A stretch of DNA of 12,488 bases from Ilumatobacteraceae bacterium (GTDB lineage: Bacteria; Actinomycetota; Acidimicrobiia; Acidimicrobiales; Ilumatobacteraceae), in NCBI GenBank assembly GCA_007122945.1, contig SKSP01000220.1, forward strand, positions 1 to 12,488. The letters are read 5' to 3'. The position numbers and the translations under genes are program-made. Below are positions 1 to 6,910 of this stretch, one piece after another. Below the pieces are notes generated by a model. It saw only the letters and a list, made by a program, of their open reading frames with translations. It did not search any database and was not told where the DNA came from. The stretch's first letter is position 1; each line of letters starts with the position of its first letter.

Positions 1-1136
1 GCGACGTCGTAGTGGTGCTGGCCCACGACCTCGGGCGACAGGATCGTGGAGGTCGAGGCGAGCGGGTCCACCGCCGGGTAGATGCCGAGCGCCGCCACCT
101 GGCGGGACAGCTCGGTCGTGGCGTCGAGGTGCGTGAAGGTGGTGAACGGCGCCGGGTCGGTGTAGTCGTCGGCGGGCACGTACACGGCCTGCAGCGAGGT
201 GATCGAGCGACCGCGGGTCGAGGTGATGCGCTCTTGCAGCTCGCCCATCTCGTCGGCGAGGGTCGGCTGGTAGCCCACGGCCGAGGGCATGCGGCCGAGC
301 AGGGTCGACACCTCGGAGCCGGCCTGGACGAACCGGAAGATGTTGTCGACGAACAGCAGCACGTCCTGGTTGCGGACGTCGCGGAAGTACTCGGCCATCG
401 TCAGCGCCGACAGGGCGACCCGCAGGCGCACGCCCGGCGGCTCGTCCATCTGGCCGAACACGAGGGCGGCCTTCTCGAACACGCCCGACTCCATCATCTC
501 GAGCCGCAGGTCGGTGCCCTCACGCGTGCGCTCGCCCACACCGGCGAACACCGACACGCCGCCGTGCTGGGAGGCCACCCGGTTGATCATCTCGGTGATG
601 AGCACGGTCTTGCCCACGCCGGCACCGCCGAACAGGCCGATCTTGCCGCCCGCCACGTACGGGGTGAGCAGGTCGATCACCTTGATGCCGGTCTCGAACA
701 TCGTGGCCGACGGCTCGAGGGCGTCGAAGTCGGGGGCCGGACGGTGGATCTCCCAGCGCTCCATCTCGTCGAAGCCCTCGGGAGCCTCGTCGAGCGGCTG
801 GCCCCACACGTTCCACACGTGGCCGAGCACCTTCTCGCCCACCGGGACGGTGATGCCGAGGCCGGTGTCGCGCACCGGGGTGCCGCGCACGAGCCCGTCG
901 GTCGGCCGCATGCAGATGGCCCGGACCCGGCTGTTGCCGAGCTGCTGGGCGACCTCGGCGAGCACCGTGATCTTCTCGCCGTCGAGATCGACGTCGAACT
1001 CGATGGCGTTGTTCAGCTCGGGCAACGAGCCGCGCGGGAACTCGACGTCGATGACGGGGCCGGCGATGCCGACCACGCGGCCGTCGGCGCGCTCGCGGGC
1101 CGAGCCCTGGGCGGGGGAGGTGTCGGTGATGGTCAT
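1..1136 (-). CDS. atpD: F1Fo-ATP synthase subunit beta, 3' end outside window
   Basis: Catalytic beta subunit of the F1 head, which makes ATP from ADP and phosphate at the cytoplasmic face of the membrane. I translated it directly: ATG at 1136-1134, with 378 codons visible before the left edge; the family is usually about 470-480 residues, so roughly the last 100 are missing. Visible landmarks are the N-terminal beta-barrel (VVGIAGPVIDVEFPRG, about 21-36), Walker A GGAGVGKT at 170-177, the GERTREG segment just after 200, the Walker B stretch VLLFVDNIFRF, and FTHLDATTELSR near the end. AGGAG lies 10 nt before the ATG. It follows atpG by 59 bp. The GGVSVFAGVGERTREG and FRDVRNQDVLLF stretches read as ordinary actinobacterial-type beta. 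Truncation is only by the window; identity is certain. Confidence 0.98.
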   Translation of the reverse strand, partial: MTITDTSPAQGSARERADGRVVGIAGPVIDVEFPRGSLPELNNAIEFDVDLDGEKITVLAEVAQQLGNSRVRAICMRPTDGLVRGTPVRDTGLGITVPVGEKVLGHVWNVWGQPLDEAPEGFDEMERWEIHRPAPDFDALEPSATMFETGIKVIDLLTPYVAGGKIGLFGGAGVGKTVLITEMINRVASQHGGVSVFAGVGERTREGTDLRLEMMESGVFEKAALVFGQMDEPPGVRLRVALSALTMAEYFRDVRNQDVLLFVDNIFRFVQAGSEVSTLLGRMPSAVGYQPTLADEMGELQERITSTRGRSITSLQAVYVPADDYTDPAPFTTFTHLDATTELSRQVAALGIYPAVDPLASTSTILSPEVVGQHHYDV

Positions 1137-1195
1137 GAGATGGTGTCTCCTGGCGGGATGTCTCGTCGTCAGTCCGGGGCGTGGTCCTGGCTTCG

Positions 1196-2131
1196 TCAGT
1201 CCTGGGTGATCGCGTCGACGAGCTCGGGAAGGGGGCGGGTGTCGTCGGAGCCGGAGCCGAGGGCTTCCGCCCCGCTGACGATCTCCATGATCTCGGTGGT
1301 GATGGAGTCCTGGCGGGCCCGGTTCATCACCCGGCTGAGGGTCTTGATGAGCTCCTCGGCGTTGTCGGTGGCGGCCTTCATCGCCCGCTGGCGGAAGGCG
1401 TGCTCGGACGCCGCCGCGTTCAGCAACGCCGCGTACACGCGAGCTTCCACGTAGCGCGGCAACAAGACGTCGAAGATGGTGGTGGGGTCCGGTTCGAACT
1501 CGTAGTCGGGCGCCGGCCCGTCGCCACCGCCGGCGCCGGTCATCGTCGTGAGCGGCACGAGCGGGCGCAGGACGACCTCCTGGTTGCCCGGCGAGATGAA
1601 GCGGGTGTAGACGAGCTCGACCCGATCGACCTCGCCGGTGACGAACAGCTCGACGGCGTGGCTGCCGATCTCGCGGGCGTCCTCGAAGCGGGGTGCCTCG
1701 GTGAAGCCACCGAACGAGCGACCCATCTGGTAGCCCCGGAACCGGAAGTAGTTCTCGACCTTCCGGCCGACCGGCAGGATCAGGTAGTCCTTGCCGGCGA
1801 GCACGTCGGCCTTGATCTCGCCCTCGGCGGAGCGCTGGACGCCCATGTTGTAGCCGCCGCACAGACCGCGGTCGGCGCCGCACACGATGTAGCAGGTGGT
1901 GGCGACGGTCTCGCGGCCGGCCAGGAGCGGGTTCTCCGAGCTGGCACCGGCGTCGGACAGGTGCCGGACGACCTCGGTGATCTGCTCGGAGTACGGCACG
2001 GCCGCTTGCACGGCCGCTTGCGCCTTGACGATGCGCGACGCGGCGATCAGCTCCATCGCGCGCGTGATCTTCTTCGTCGCCTGGACGCTGCGGATGCGTC
2101 CCCGGAGGATTCGCTCTTGCCCACCAGCCAT
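1196..2131 (-). CDS. atpG: F1Fo-ATP synthase subunit gamma
   Basis: Central rotor shaft of F1, coupling c-ring rotation to catalysis in the alpha/beta head. The 311-residue product has the two conserved terminal coiled-coil halves: N-terminal GRIRSVQATKKITRAMEL (about 11-28) and, near the C-terminus, SEHAFRQRAMKAATDNA followed by NRARQDSITTEIMEIVSGAEAL. Length is slightly above the usual 285-305; the excess is a Gly/Asp/Pro-rich internal segment (TGAGGGDGPAPDYEFEPD) and a short acidic tail after the last helix. ATG at 2131 is preceded by GAGGG, 8 nt away. Its A is shared with the TAA stop of a possible small ORF upstream (TAATG). It sits between atpA and atpD in the standard order. Confidence 0.97.
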   Translation of the reverse strand: MAGGQERILRGRIRSVQATKKITRAMELIAASRIVKAQAAVQAAVPYSEQITEVVRHLSDAGASSENPLLAGRETVATTCYIVCGADRGLCGGYNMGVQRSAEGEIKADVLAGKDYLILPVGRKVENYFRFRGYQMGRSFGGFTEAPRFEDAREIGSHAVELFVTGEVDRVELVYTRFISPGNQEVVLRPLVPLTTMTGAGGGDGPAPDYEFEPDPTTIFDVLLPRYVEARVYAALLNAAASEHAFRQRAMKAATDNAEELIKTLSRVMNRARQDSITTEIMEIVSGAEALGSGSDDTRPLPELVDAITQD

Positions 2132-2241
2132 TATCGATGCCCTCGCTCGTCGGCCCTTCGGTTCTCCTCACTCGGGTGCGCCTCGTCGCTGGCGCTTCCC
2201 TCGGCGCGGATGCCGACCGTCCCCACCGTCCCGACCATCAT
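2131..2241 (-). CDS. possible 36-residue small ORF between atpA and atpG
   Basis: The 106-bp gap between atpA and atpG holds an ORF with closely fitted ends. Its ATG (2241-2239) overlaps the atpA TGA as ATGA, a second in-frame ATG follows at once, and its TAA (2133-2131) shares one base with the atpG ATG as TAATG. The product would begin MMVGTVGTVG and then turn polar and charged (IRAEGSASDEAHPSEENRR and on to GHR). No domain is recognised and no membrane segment is seen. The frame is also open for hundreds of codons upstream as a shadow of atpA, so openness alone is weak evidence, and there is no convincing SD before the ATG. It could be a coupled leader that carries ribosomes to atpG, a real microprotein, or chance. 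Confidence 0.3.
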   Translation of the reverse strand: MMVGTVGTVGIRAEGSASDEAHPSEENRRADERGHR

Positions 2242-3827
2242 TCCGTCGCCAGCGTCTTCTGGCTCTTGGCGTCGCCGAGCTCGTCGGCGTCGACCTTGGT
2301 CGGGTCGGCGGCGGCCGCATCGGCGTCGATCTCGAACTGGTCCTTGAACGCCTGGACGGCGTCGGCCAGCTCGTCGGGGATCCCGCCGGTGCGCAGGTCG
2401 GCGAGCAGCGAGGCGTAGCGGCTGCGCATGAACTCGAGCAGCTCGGCCTCGAACCGGCGGACGTCGCCGGTCGGGATGTCGTCGAGGTAGCCCTTCGTGC
2501 CGGCGAACATCGACACGACCTGCTCCTCGACGGCCATCGGGCTGTTGAGCGGCTGCTTCAGCAGCTCGACCAAGCGGTAGCCGCGCTCGAGCTGGGCCTT
2601 CGAGACGGCGTCGAGCTCGGAGCCGAACGTGGCGAACGCCTCGAGCTCGCGGAACTGCGCGAGGTCGAGCTTGAGTGTGCCGGCGACCGACTTCATCGAC
2701 TTGACCTGGGCGGCGCCACCGACGCGCGACACCGAGATGCCCACGTCGACGGCGGGACGCACGCCCGACTTGAACAGGTTGTCCTGGAGGTACACCTGAC
2801 CGTCGGTGATCGAGATGACGTTGGTCGGGATGAACGCCGACACGTCGCCGGCCTTGGTCTCGATGATCGGCAGCGCGGTCAACGAACCGGCACCGTTCTC
2901 GTCGGACAGCTTGGCGGCCCGCTCGAGCAGGCGGCTGTGCAGGTAGAACACGTCGCCGGGATAGGCCTCGCGGCCCGGCGGGCGGCGCAGCAGGAGCGAC
3001 AGCTGACGGTACGCCTCGGCCTGCTTCGACAGGTCGTCGTACACGATGAGGGCGTGCTCGCCGTTCTCCATCCAGTGCTGGCCCATCGCGCACCCGGCGT
3101 ACGGGGCGAGGTACTTGAACGGCGCCGGGTCGGAGGCGGGCGCCGTCACGACGACCGTGTACTCCATCGCGCCGGCCTGGCGCAGCGTCTCGACGGTCTG
3201 GGCGACGGTCGAGCCCTTCTGGCCGATCGCCACGTAGATGCACTTCACGCCCTGACCCTTCTGGTTCAGGATCGTGTCGACGGCGATGGTGCTCTTGCCG
3301 GTCTTGCGGTCGCCGATGATCAGCTCGCGCTGGCCCCGGCCGATCGGGGTCATCGCGTCGATCGCCTTGATGCCGGTCTGCATCGGCTCGTGGACCGGCT
3401 TGCGGCCCATGATGCCGGGCGCCTGGATCTCCATCCGGCGCAGCTCGGTGCCGACGAGGTCGCCACGGCCGTCGACGGGCTCGCCGAGGGCGTTGACGAC
3501 GCGGCCGAGCACGCCGTCGGACACGGGGATCGAGAGGATCCGGCCCGTCGACTTGACGGTCTGGCCCTCCTCGATGTGGTCGGCCAGACCGAGCACGACG
3601 GCGCCGATCGAGTGCTCGTCGAGGTTGAGGGCGAGTCCGATCGTGCCGTCCTCGAACTCGAGCAGCTCGTTCACGGCCGCGTCGGGCAGGCCCGACACGC
3701 GGGCGATGCCGTCGCCGACCTCGGTGACGCGGCCGACGGTGCGGGCCTCGAGCGAGGGCTCGAACCCCTCGAGGTTCTTCTGGAGCGCCGATGCGATGTC
3801 GGCGGCGGAGAGGGTGAGTTCAGCCAT
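2238..3827 (-). CDS. atpA: F1Fo-ATP synthase subunit alpha
   Basis: Non-catalytic nucleotide-binding subunit of F1 that forms the head hexamer with beta and supplies the arginine finger. The product is 529 residues. Walker A is GDRKTGKS at 172-179, Walker B IVYDD at 261-265, and the SVSRVGG motif places the catalytic-site arginine at about R368. The N-terminal barrel includes GDGIARVSGL. A TTG three bases upstream would lengthen it by one residue, but AGGAG lies 6 nt before ATG 3827, which decides for the ATG. It is longer than the common 500-515 residues because of an acidic, Ala/Asp-rich C-terminal tail from about 501. It follows atpH by 26 bp. Confidence 0.98.
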   Translation of the reverse strand: MAELTLSAADIASALQKNLEGFEPSLEARTVGRVTEVGDGIARVSGLPDAAVNELLEFEDGTIGLALNLDEHSIGAVVLGLADHIEEGQTVKSTGRILSIPVSDGVLGRVVNALGEPVDGRGDLVGTELRRMEIQAPGIMGRKPVHEPMQTGIKAIDAMTPIGRGQRELIIGDRKTGKSTIAVDTILNQKGQGVKCIYVAIGQKGSTVAQTVETLRQAGAMEYTVVVTAPASDPAPFKYLAPYAGCAMGQHWMENGEHALIVYDDLSKQAEAYRQLSLLLRRPPGREAYPGDVFYLHSRLLERAAKLSDENGAGSLTALPIIETKAGDVSAFIPTNVISITDGQVYLQDNLFKSGVRPAVDVGISVSRVGGAAQVKSMKSVAGTLKLDLAQFRELEAFATFGSELDAVSKAQLERGYRLVELLKQPLNSPMAVEEQVVSMFAGTKGYLDDIPTGDVRRFEAELLEFMRSRYASLLADLRTGGIPDELADAVQAFKDQFEIDADAAAADPTKVDADELGDAKSQKTLATE

Positions 3828-3853
3828 CAATGACTCCTGGGTTGGGTGGTCGC

Positions 3854-4387
3854 CTACAGGCGGGCCTTGAGCTGTTCGACCTTGGTACGGACGGTACCGT
3901 CGATCACGGTGTCGCCGACGGTCGCGACGAGCCCGCCGACGACCGACGGGTCGACGACGACCTTGAGGTTGACCTGCTTGCCGGTGGCGTTGGCGACGGC
4001 CGCCTTGAGGCGCGCCTGTTGATCGTCGGTGAGGGGGACGGCGCTGCGGACCTCGGCCACCTCGAGGTTCTTCGCGCTCGACGCCCGCTGCACCAGGGCG
4101 TCGACGATCGCGACCAGGTCGGACGCCCGACCCGAGCCGACGACCATCGAGATCAGCTGCACGGTGGTGGGGGTGGCGGAGTCGCCGAGGAGGTCCTCGA
4201 CGATGGCCTGGCGCTTGCCGGCGGGGATGCCCTCGTCGGCGAGGGTGGTGCGCAGCGTCTCGCTGGACTCGTAGCTGCGGGCGAACCGGAACAGCTCGTC
4301 CTCGACCTCGTCGAGCGTGCCGTCGGCGCGGGCGACCTCGAACAGCGCCCGGGCGTAGCCCTCGATGCGGTTGTCGTCGATGGTCAT
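3854..4387 (-). CDS. atpH: F1Fo-ATP synthase subunit delta
   Basis: Peripheral stalk subunit (OSCP/delta family) that joins the tops of the alpha subunits to the b stalk. At 177 residues it is a normal stand-alone delta: a helical N-terminal domain starting IEGYARALFEVARADG (about 8-23), and the C-terminal signature GGLVATVGDTVIDGTVRTKV ending in QLKARL. ATG 4387 starts four bases after the stop of the second b gene and has GGGAG 9 nt upstream, within the end of that gene, so the two are probably coupled. In mycobacteria delta is the C-terminal half of a b-delta fusion; here the same two parts are adjacent but separate. Confidence 0.96.
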   Translation of the reverse strand: MTIDDNRIEGYARALFEVARADGTLDEVEDELFRFARSYESSETLRTTLADEGIPAGKRQAIVEDLLGDSATPTTVQLISMVVGSGRASDLVAIVDALVQRASSAKNLEVAEVRSAVPLTDDQQARLKAAVANATGKQVNLKVVVDPSVVGGLVATVGDTVIDGTVRTKVEQLKARL

Positions 4388-4391
4388 GTCG

Positions 4392-5021
4392 TCACGCTCC
4401 CGTCGATCCCGGACCGTTCGTGCCGGCGGAAGCCCCGCTGGAGCCGACCCGGCTGATGAAGTCCTCGATCAGTTGCTGGTGGACGGCCTCGTCGATCGAT
4501 TCCGCGACGACCACGTCGACGGCGCGCGACGCGTGGCGGGTGATCTCGCCGCGCAGCTCGTCGCCGGAGCGACCGGCGATCGACGCGATCTCGGCGACGG
4601 CGCGCTCCTCCAACTCGGCGACCTCGACCTCGAGGCGGGCGCGGCCCTCGGTCAGCATCGACGCGGCCTGTTCGCGGGCCTCGGCCTTGATCTGCTCGCG
4701 CTCGGCCTCGATGTCGCCGAGCGAGGTGCGGATGCGCGCTGCCTCGGCCTCGGCCTCGGTCTTGGCGGCGATGGCGGCGTCCATCTCGCGCTGGATGCGC
4801 TCGGTGCGGCCGGCGTAGTACTTCTTGATCGGCGGGCCACCGAACTTCCAGATCAGCCAGAAGATCACGGCGAACGCGATCGTCTGGAGGCCGATCTCCC
4901 AGATCGGCGGGAAGATCGGGTCGGCGGACGTGACGCCCTGGTCGTCGACGTCGAACTCGACCTGGGGCAGCAGCCCCCCGGTGATCCTCTGGCCGAGCAC
5001 GCTGTTCACGGCGGCGATCAT
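4392..5021 (-). CDS. atpF: F1Fo-ATP synthase b-type peripheral stalk subunit, second copy (adjacent to delta)
   Basis: One of two consecutive b-type genes. The 209-residue product has a polar N-terminus of about 40 residues (VEFDVDDQGV, acidic), one membrane helix at about 42-60 (IAFAVIFWLIWKF), the short GGPPIKKYYAGR linker, then a long charged Ala/Glu/Arg-rich helix typical of the dimeric stalk, and a Ser/Gly-rich tail. ATG 5021 overlaps the previous gene's TGA as ATGA, with GGGAG 7 nt upstream. With the first b gene it probably forms a b/b' heterodimer holding the head against rotation. Its position immediately before atpH matches the b half of the mycobacterial b-delta fusion. Which of the two should be called b and which b' cannot be settled by eye. 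Confidence 0.93.
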   Translation of the reverse strand: MIAAVNSVLGQRITGGLLPQVEFDVDDQGVTSADPIFPPIWEIGLQTIAFAVIFWLIWKFGGPPIKKYYAGRTERIQREMDAAIAAKTEAEAEAARIRTSLGDIEAEREQIKAEAREQAASMLTEGRARLEVEVAELEERAVAEIASIAGRSGDELRGEITRHASRAVDVVVAESIDEAVHQQLIEDFISRVGSSGASAGTNGPGSTGA

Positions 5022-5590
5022 CGTGCGGCTCCCGCGCTGAGGGTGGACTCGACGGCCCGGCGGACGGCCTCGGGGTCGGGGTCGCGTCCGGTCGCCAGCC
5101 TGGCGGCGGTCGCGGCGACGGCGGCGACGGCGGTCTCGACCTCACCGCGAGCAGCCTCCTGGGCGGCTTCCACCTCGGCCACGGCCGCCGCTCGGCGCTC
5201 GGCGATGGCGGCGTTGACCTGGGTGAGCCGTTCGGTGCGCTCGGCCTCGAGCTGGGCCCGGGCCTCGTCGATGATCGCTTGGCCCTCGGCCTTGGCGGCG
5301 GCCCGCTGGGCCTCGTACTCGGCGACGTCGCCCTGGGCGCCGGCGGTGGCGGCCTCGGCGGCGGCGTGGTCGGCGGCGATCCGCTCGGAGCGCCCCTCGA
5401 TGCTGGCGCTCAGCTTGGGCCAGATCGCGTACCGGAGCACGACGGCGAAGACCACGAACGCGCCGAAGCCCCAGACCAGCTCCTTCATCTCGAGCGCGAT
5501 CGGGTTCAGGTCGTTCTCGGGCACCTCGACGTCGGCGGCGACGAAGTTCGCCACGTACGACCCGGTGGCTGCGACGAGGTTGTTCAGCAC
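5018..5590 (-). CDS. atpF: F1Fo-ATP synthase b-type peripheral stalk subunit, first copy
   Basis: The 190-residue product has a hydrophobic N-terminus, an NPIALEMKELVW segment leading into a single membrane helix (about 36-56, GFGAFVVFAVVLRYAIW), a PKLSASIEGRSERI linker, then a long Ala/Glu/Arg-rich coiled-coil helix to the C-terminus. This is the standard b-subunit architecture and places it in the peripheral stalk. The start is GTG at 5590, with GGGGAG 7 nt upstream. The 142-bp gap before it contains a possible short leader ORF whose stop overlaps this start. It overlaps the second b gene by four bases, so equimolar synthesis of the two stalk subunits is likely. Confidence 0.93.
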   Translation of the reverse strand: MLNNLVAATGSYVANFVAADVEVPENDLNPIALEMKELVWGFGAFVVFAVVLRYAIWPKLSASIEGRSERIAADHAAAEAATAGAQGDVAEYEAQRAAAKAEGQAIIDEARAQLEAERTERLTQVNAAIAERRAAAVAEVEAAQEAARGEVETAVAAVAATAARLATGRDPDPEAVRRAVESTLSAGAAR

Positions 5591-5625
5591 GTCGACGCTC
5601 CCCTGTCAGTTGAACGCTGTGTCAT
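5584..5625 (-). CDS. possible 13-codon leader ORF overlapping the atpF start
   Basis: Within the atpE-atpF gap, ATG 5625 is preceded by AGAGGA at 4-nt spacing and reads MTQRSTDRGASTC to a TGA at 5586-5584, inside the first codons of atpF (GTG 5590). The frame also extends upstream to a GTG at 5676, itself behind a G-run (GGGGGA), which would give 30 codons. Termination a few bases past the atpF start is the geometry expected for translational coupling or for competition between two starts. Nothing about the peptide is recognisable. Chance is a serious alternative because the ORF is so short. Confidence 0.25.
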   Translation of the reverse strand: MTQRSTDRGASTC

Positions 5626-5732
5626 TGGTTCCTCTTGTATCGGTCGAGGACGGTGTGTCGGTCGGTCCGGTGTCACGTGGTCCCCCGGCGCGCGGTCGGC
5701 GCGACGGGCGGGTGTGACCTCTGGGAGACGGC
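5591..5732 (-). other. atpE-atpF intergenic region
   Basis: The longest gap inside the operon, 142 bp. Besides the possible leader ORF it holds a small G/C hairpin at 5689-5703 (arms CGCGC/GCGCG, 5-nt loop) and a CACGTG palindrome at 5674-5679. There is no T-run after the hairpin, so it is not a classic terminator; it might protect the 3' end of a processed atpE transcript. No convincing promoter was seen. Confidence 0.4.
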
Positions 5733-6017
5733 TCAGGCGAACTTCAAGAGGATGAAGACCACGAAGCCGATCAGGGCGAGCGCCTCGGTGAAGGCGATGC
5801 CGAGGAACATCGTGGTGCGGACCATGCCGGCCGCTTCGGGCTGACGGGCCATCGACTCGACGGACTTGCCGACGAGGAACCCGATGCCGATGGCGGGGCC
5901 GATGGCGGCGATGCCGTACGCGAGGCCGGCGTTGGTGGCCGCCGCGATGTCCTTGGCTTCGTCGGCCGTGAACCCGGCGAGGTCGGCCTGGGCGACGAGG
6001 CTTGCGAGCGCTTCCAT
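5733..6017 (-). CDS. atpE: F1Fo-ATP synthase subunit c (proteolipid)
   Basis: Rotor-ring subunit that carries protons through Fo. The 94-residue product is a two-helix hairpin: helix 1 about 30-52 (AYGIAAIGPAIGIGFLVGK, glycine-rich packing face), the polar loop ARQPE at 57-61, and helix 2 about 66-92 with the ion-carrying glutamate at E78 in AFTEALALIG. Glutamate followed by alanine, without the Ser/Thr partner of sodium-binding rings, favours protons (inference). It is longer than the usual 70-85 residues because of a 20-25 residue N-terminal extension, and no internal start codon would remove it. AGGAG lies 12 nt before ATG 6017 in an A/C-rich, probably unstructured leader. Many copies per complex are needed. 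Confidence 0.97.
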   Translation of the reverse strand: MEALASLVAQADLAGFTADEAKDIAAATNAGLAYGIAAIGPAIGIGFLVGKSVESMARQPEAAGMVRTTMFLGIAFTEALALIGFVVFILLKFA

Positions 6018-6060
6018 GTCTGTTGGTTTCTCCTGTTGGTGGGCTCTGGTGAGAGAGATC
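6018..6060 (-). promoter_or_regulatory. atpE translation initiation region
   Basis: On the transcribed strand this reads as a C/A/T-rich stretch with almost no G except in the AGGAG (6034-6030). It is the least G-rich leader in the window and has no obvious pairing partner. In E. coli the region before atpE is a known strong initiation site that meets the high demand for c subunits; a similar role here is inferred from composition only. Confidence 0.4.
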
Positions 6061-6111
6061 GGATGGGTGGGAGATCGAGATGTGGTGTACGTGGGTGGCG
6101 GACGTCGGGGA

Positions 6112-6891
6112 TCAGTGCGCCTCGGCCTCGTCGCCGTGACCGGCGAGCGAGTTGGCGATGTAGACGGCGGCGAGGATCGTGAAGATGTAGGCCTGCAGGA
6201 AGCCGACGAGCACCTCGAAGGCGGTGACGCCGATCAGCATGATCAGCGGCAGGATGCCCATCGGCACGAGGAACACCTGGTTGGTCTGGGCCCGGAACAG
6301 CGCCTCGGCGAGCAGACCGAACGTCACGAGCAGGATGTGGCCGGCCATCAGGTTGGCCATGAGACGGACGGTCAGGGAGAACGGCGTCACGAAGATCGTC
6401 GAGATGAACTCGATCAGGCCGACGAGCGGCTTGAGGAACACCGGCACCCCGGGGGGCCACAGCAGGTGCCCGAAGTACCCGGCGCCCTGGTGTTTGAGCC
6501 CGGTGCCGATGAACGTCGCCCAGACGAGCAGTGACAGCGCGAGCGGGATCGCGAGGCGGCCGGTCGCCGGCATCTGCAGGATCGGGATGATCCCGGGCAT
6601 GTTGCACAGGTAGATGAACACGAACAGGCTCATCAGCAGCGGGGTCCAGCCCATGCCCTGCTTGCCGATGGTCTGCAGGATGATCCCGTTCTGGATGAAG
6701 TCGACGATCGACTCGGCGAAGTTGCGGATGCCCTTCGGCGCCTTGGAGTCGTCGTGACGGGTGGCGAGCCAGAAGATGAGGATGCCGATCAGCGCGGCGA
6801 GGACGGCGATGAGCCCGATCTTGTTGAAGGTCGGGAAGATGTCCTTCCAGCGGAGGAGGGCGTTGATCGGCGGGAATTCGAGTCCGAACAC
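6112..6891 (-). CDS. atpB: F1Fo-ATP synthase subunit a
   Basis: Membrane stator subunit with the proton half-channels, working against the c ring. The 259-residue product has five or six hydrophobic segments: about 24-43, 84-105, 112-131, 155-175, 178-198 and 205-245 (the last region double). The essential arginine is R176 in FSLTVRLMANLMAGH, the counterpart of the E. coli aR210 motif. The C-terminal VGFLQAYIFTILAAVYI is also characteristic. The start is GTG 6891, with CGGA 7 nt upstream; no better in-frame start lies nearby. It follows atpI by 19 bp and precedes atpE by 94 bp. The C-terminus ends in a short Glu/His-containing tail. Confidence 0.97.
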   Translation of the reverse strand: MFGLEFPPINALLRWKDIFPTFNKIGLIAVLAALIGILIFWLATRHDDSKAPKGIRNFAESIVDFIQNGIILQTIGKQGMGWTPLLMSLFVFIYLCNMPGIIPILQMPATGRLAIPLALSLLVWATFIGTGLKHQGAGYFGHLLWPPGVPVFLKPLVGLIEFISTIFVTPFSLTVRLMANLMAGHILLVTFGLLAEALFRAQTNQVFLVPMGILPLIMLIGVTAFEVLVGFLQAYIFTILAAVYIANSLAGHGDEAEAH

Positions 6892-6910
6892 GTGGGAGTC
6901 CGTTCCTGGG

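Noticed and set aside
1896..3833. 645-codon open frame on the plus strand opposite atpA and atpG
   Set aside because: It is antisense to two certain genes; its Arg/Leu/Asp/Gly/His-heavy composition is what a high-G+C shadow frame gives, and no family resembles it.
5733..6017. Sodium-coupled c ring
   Set aside because: The carboxylate E78 is followed by alanine, without the Ser/Thr partner expected in sodium-binding rings, so proton coupling is more likely.
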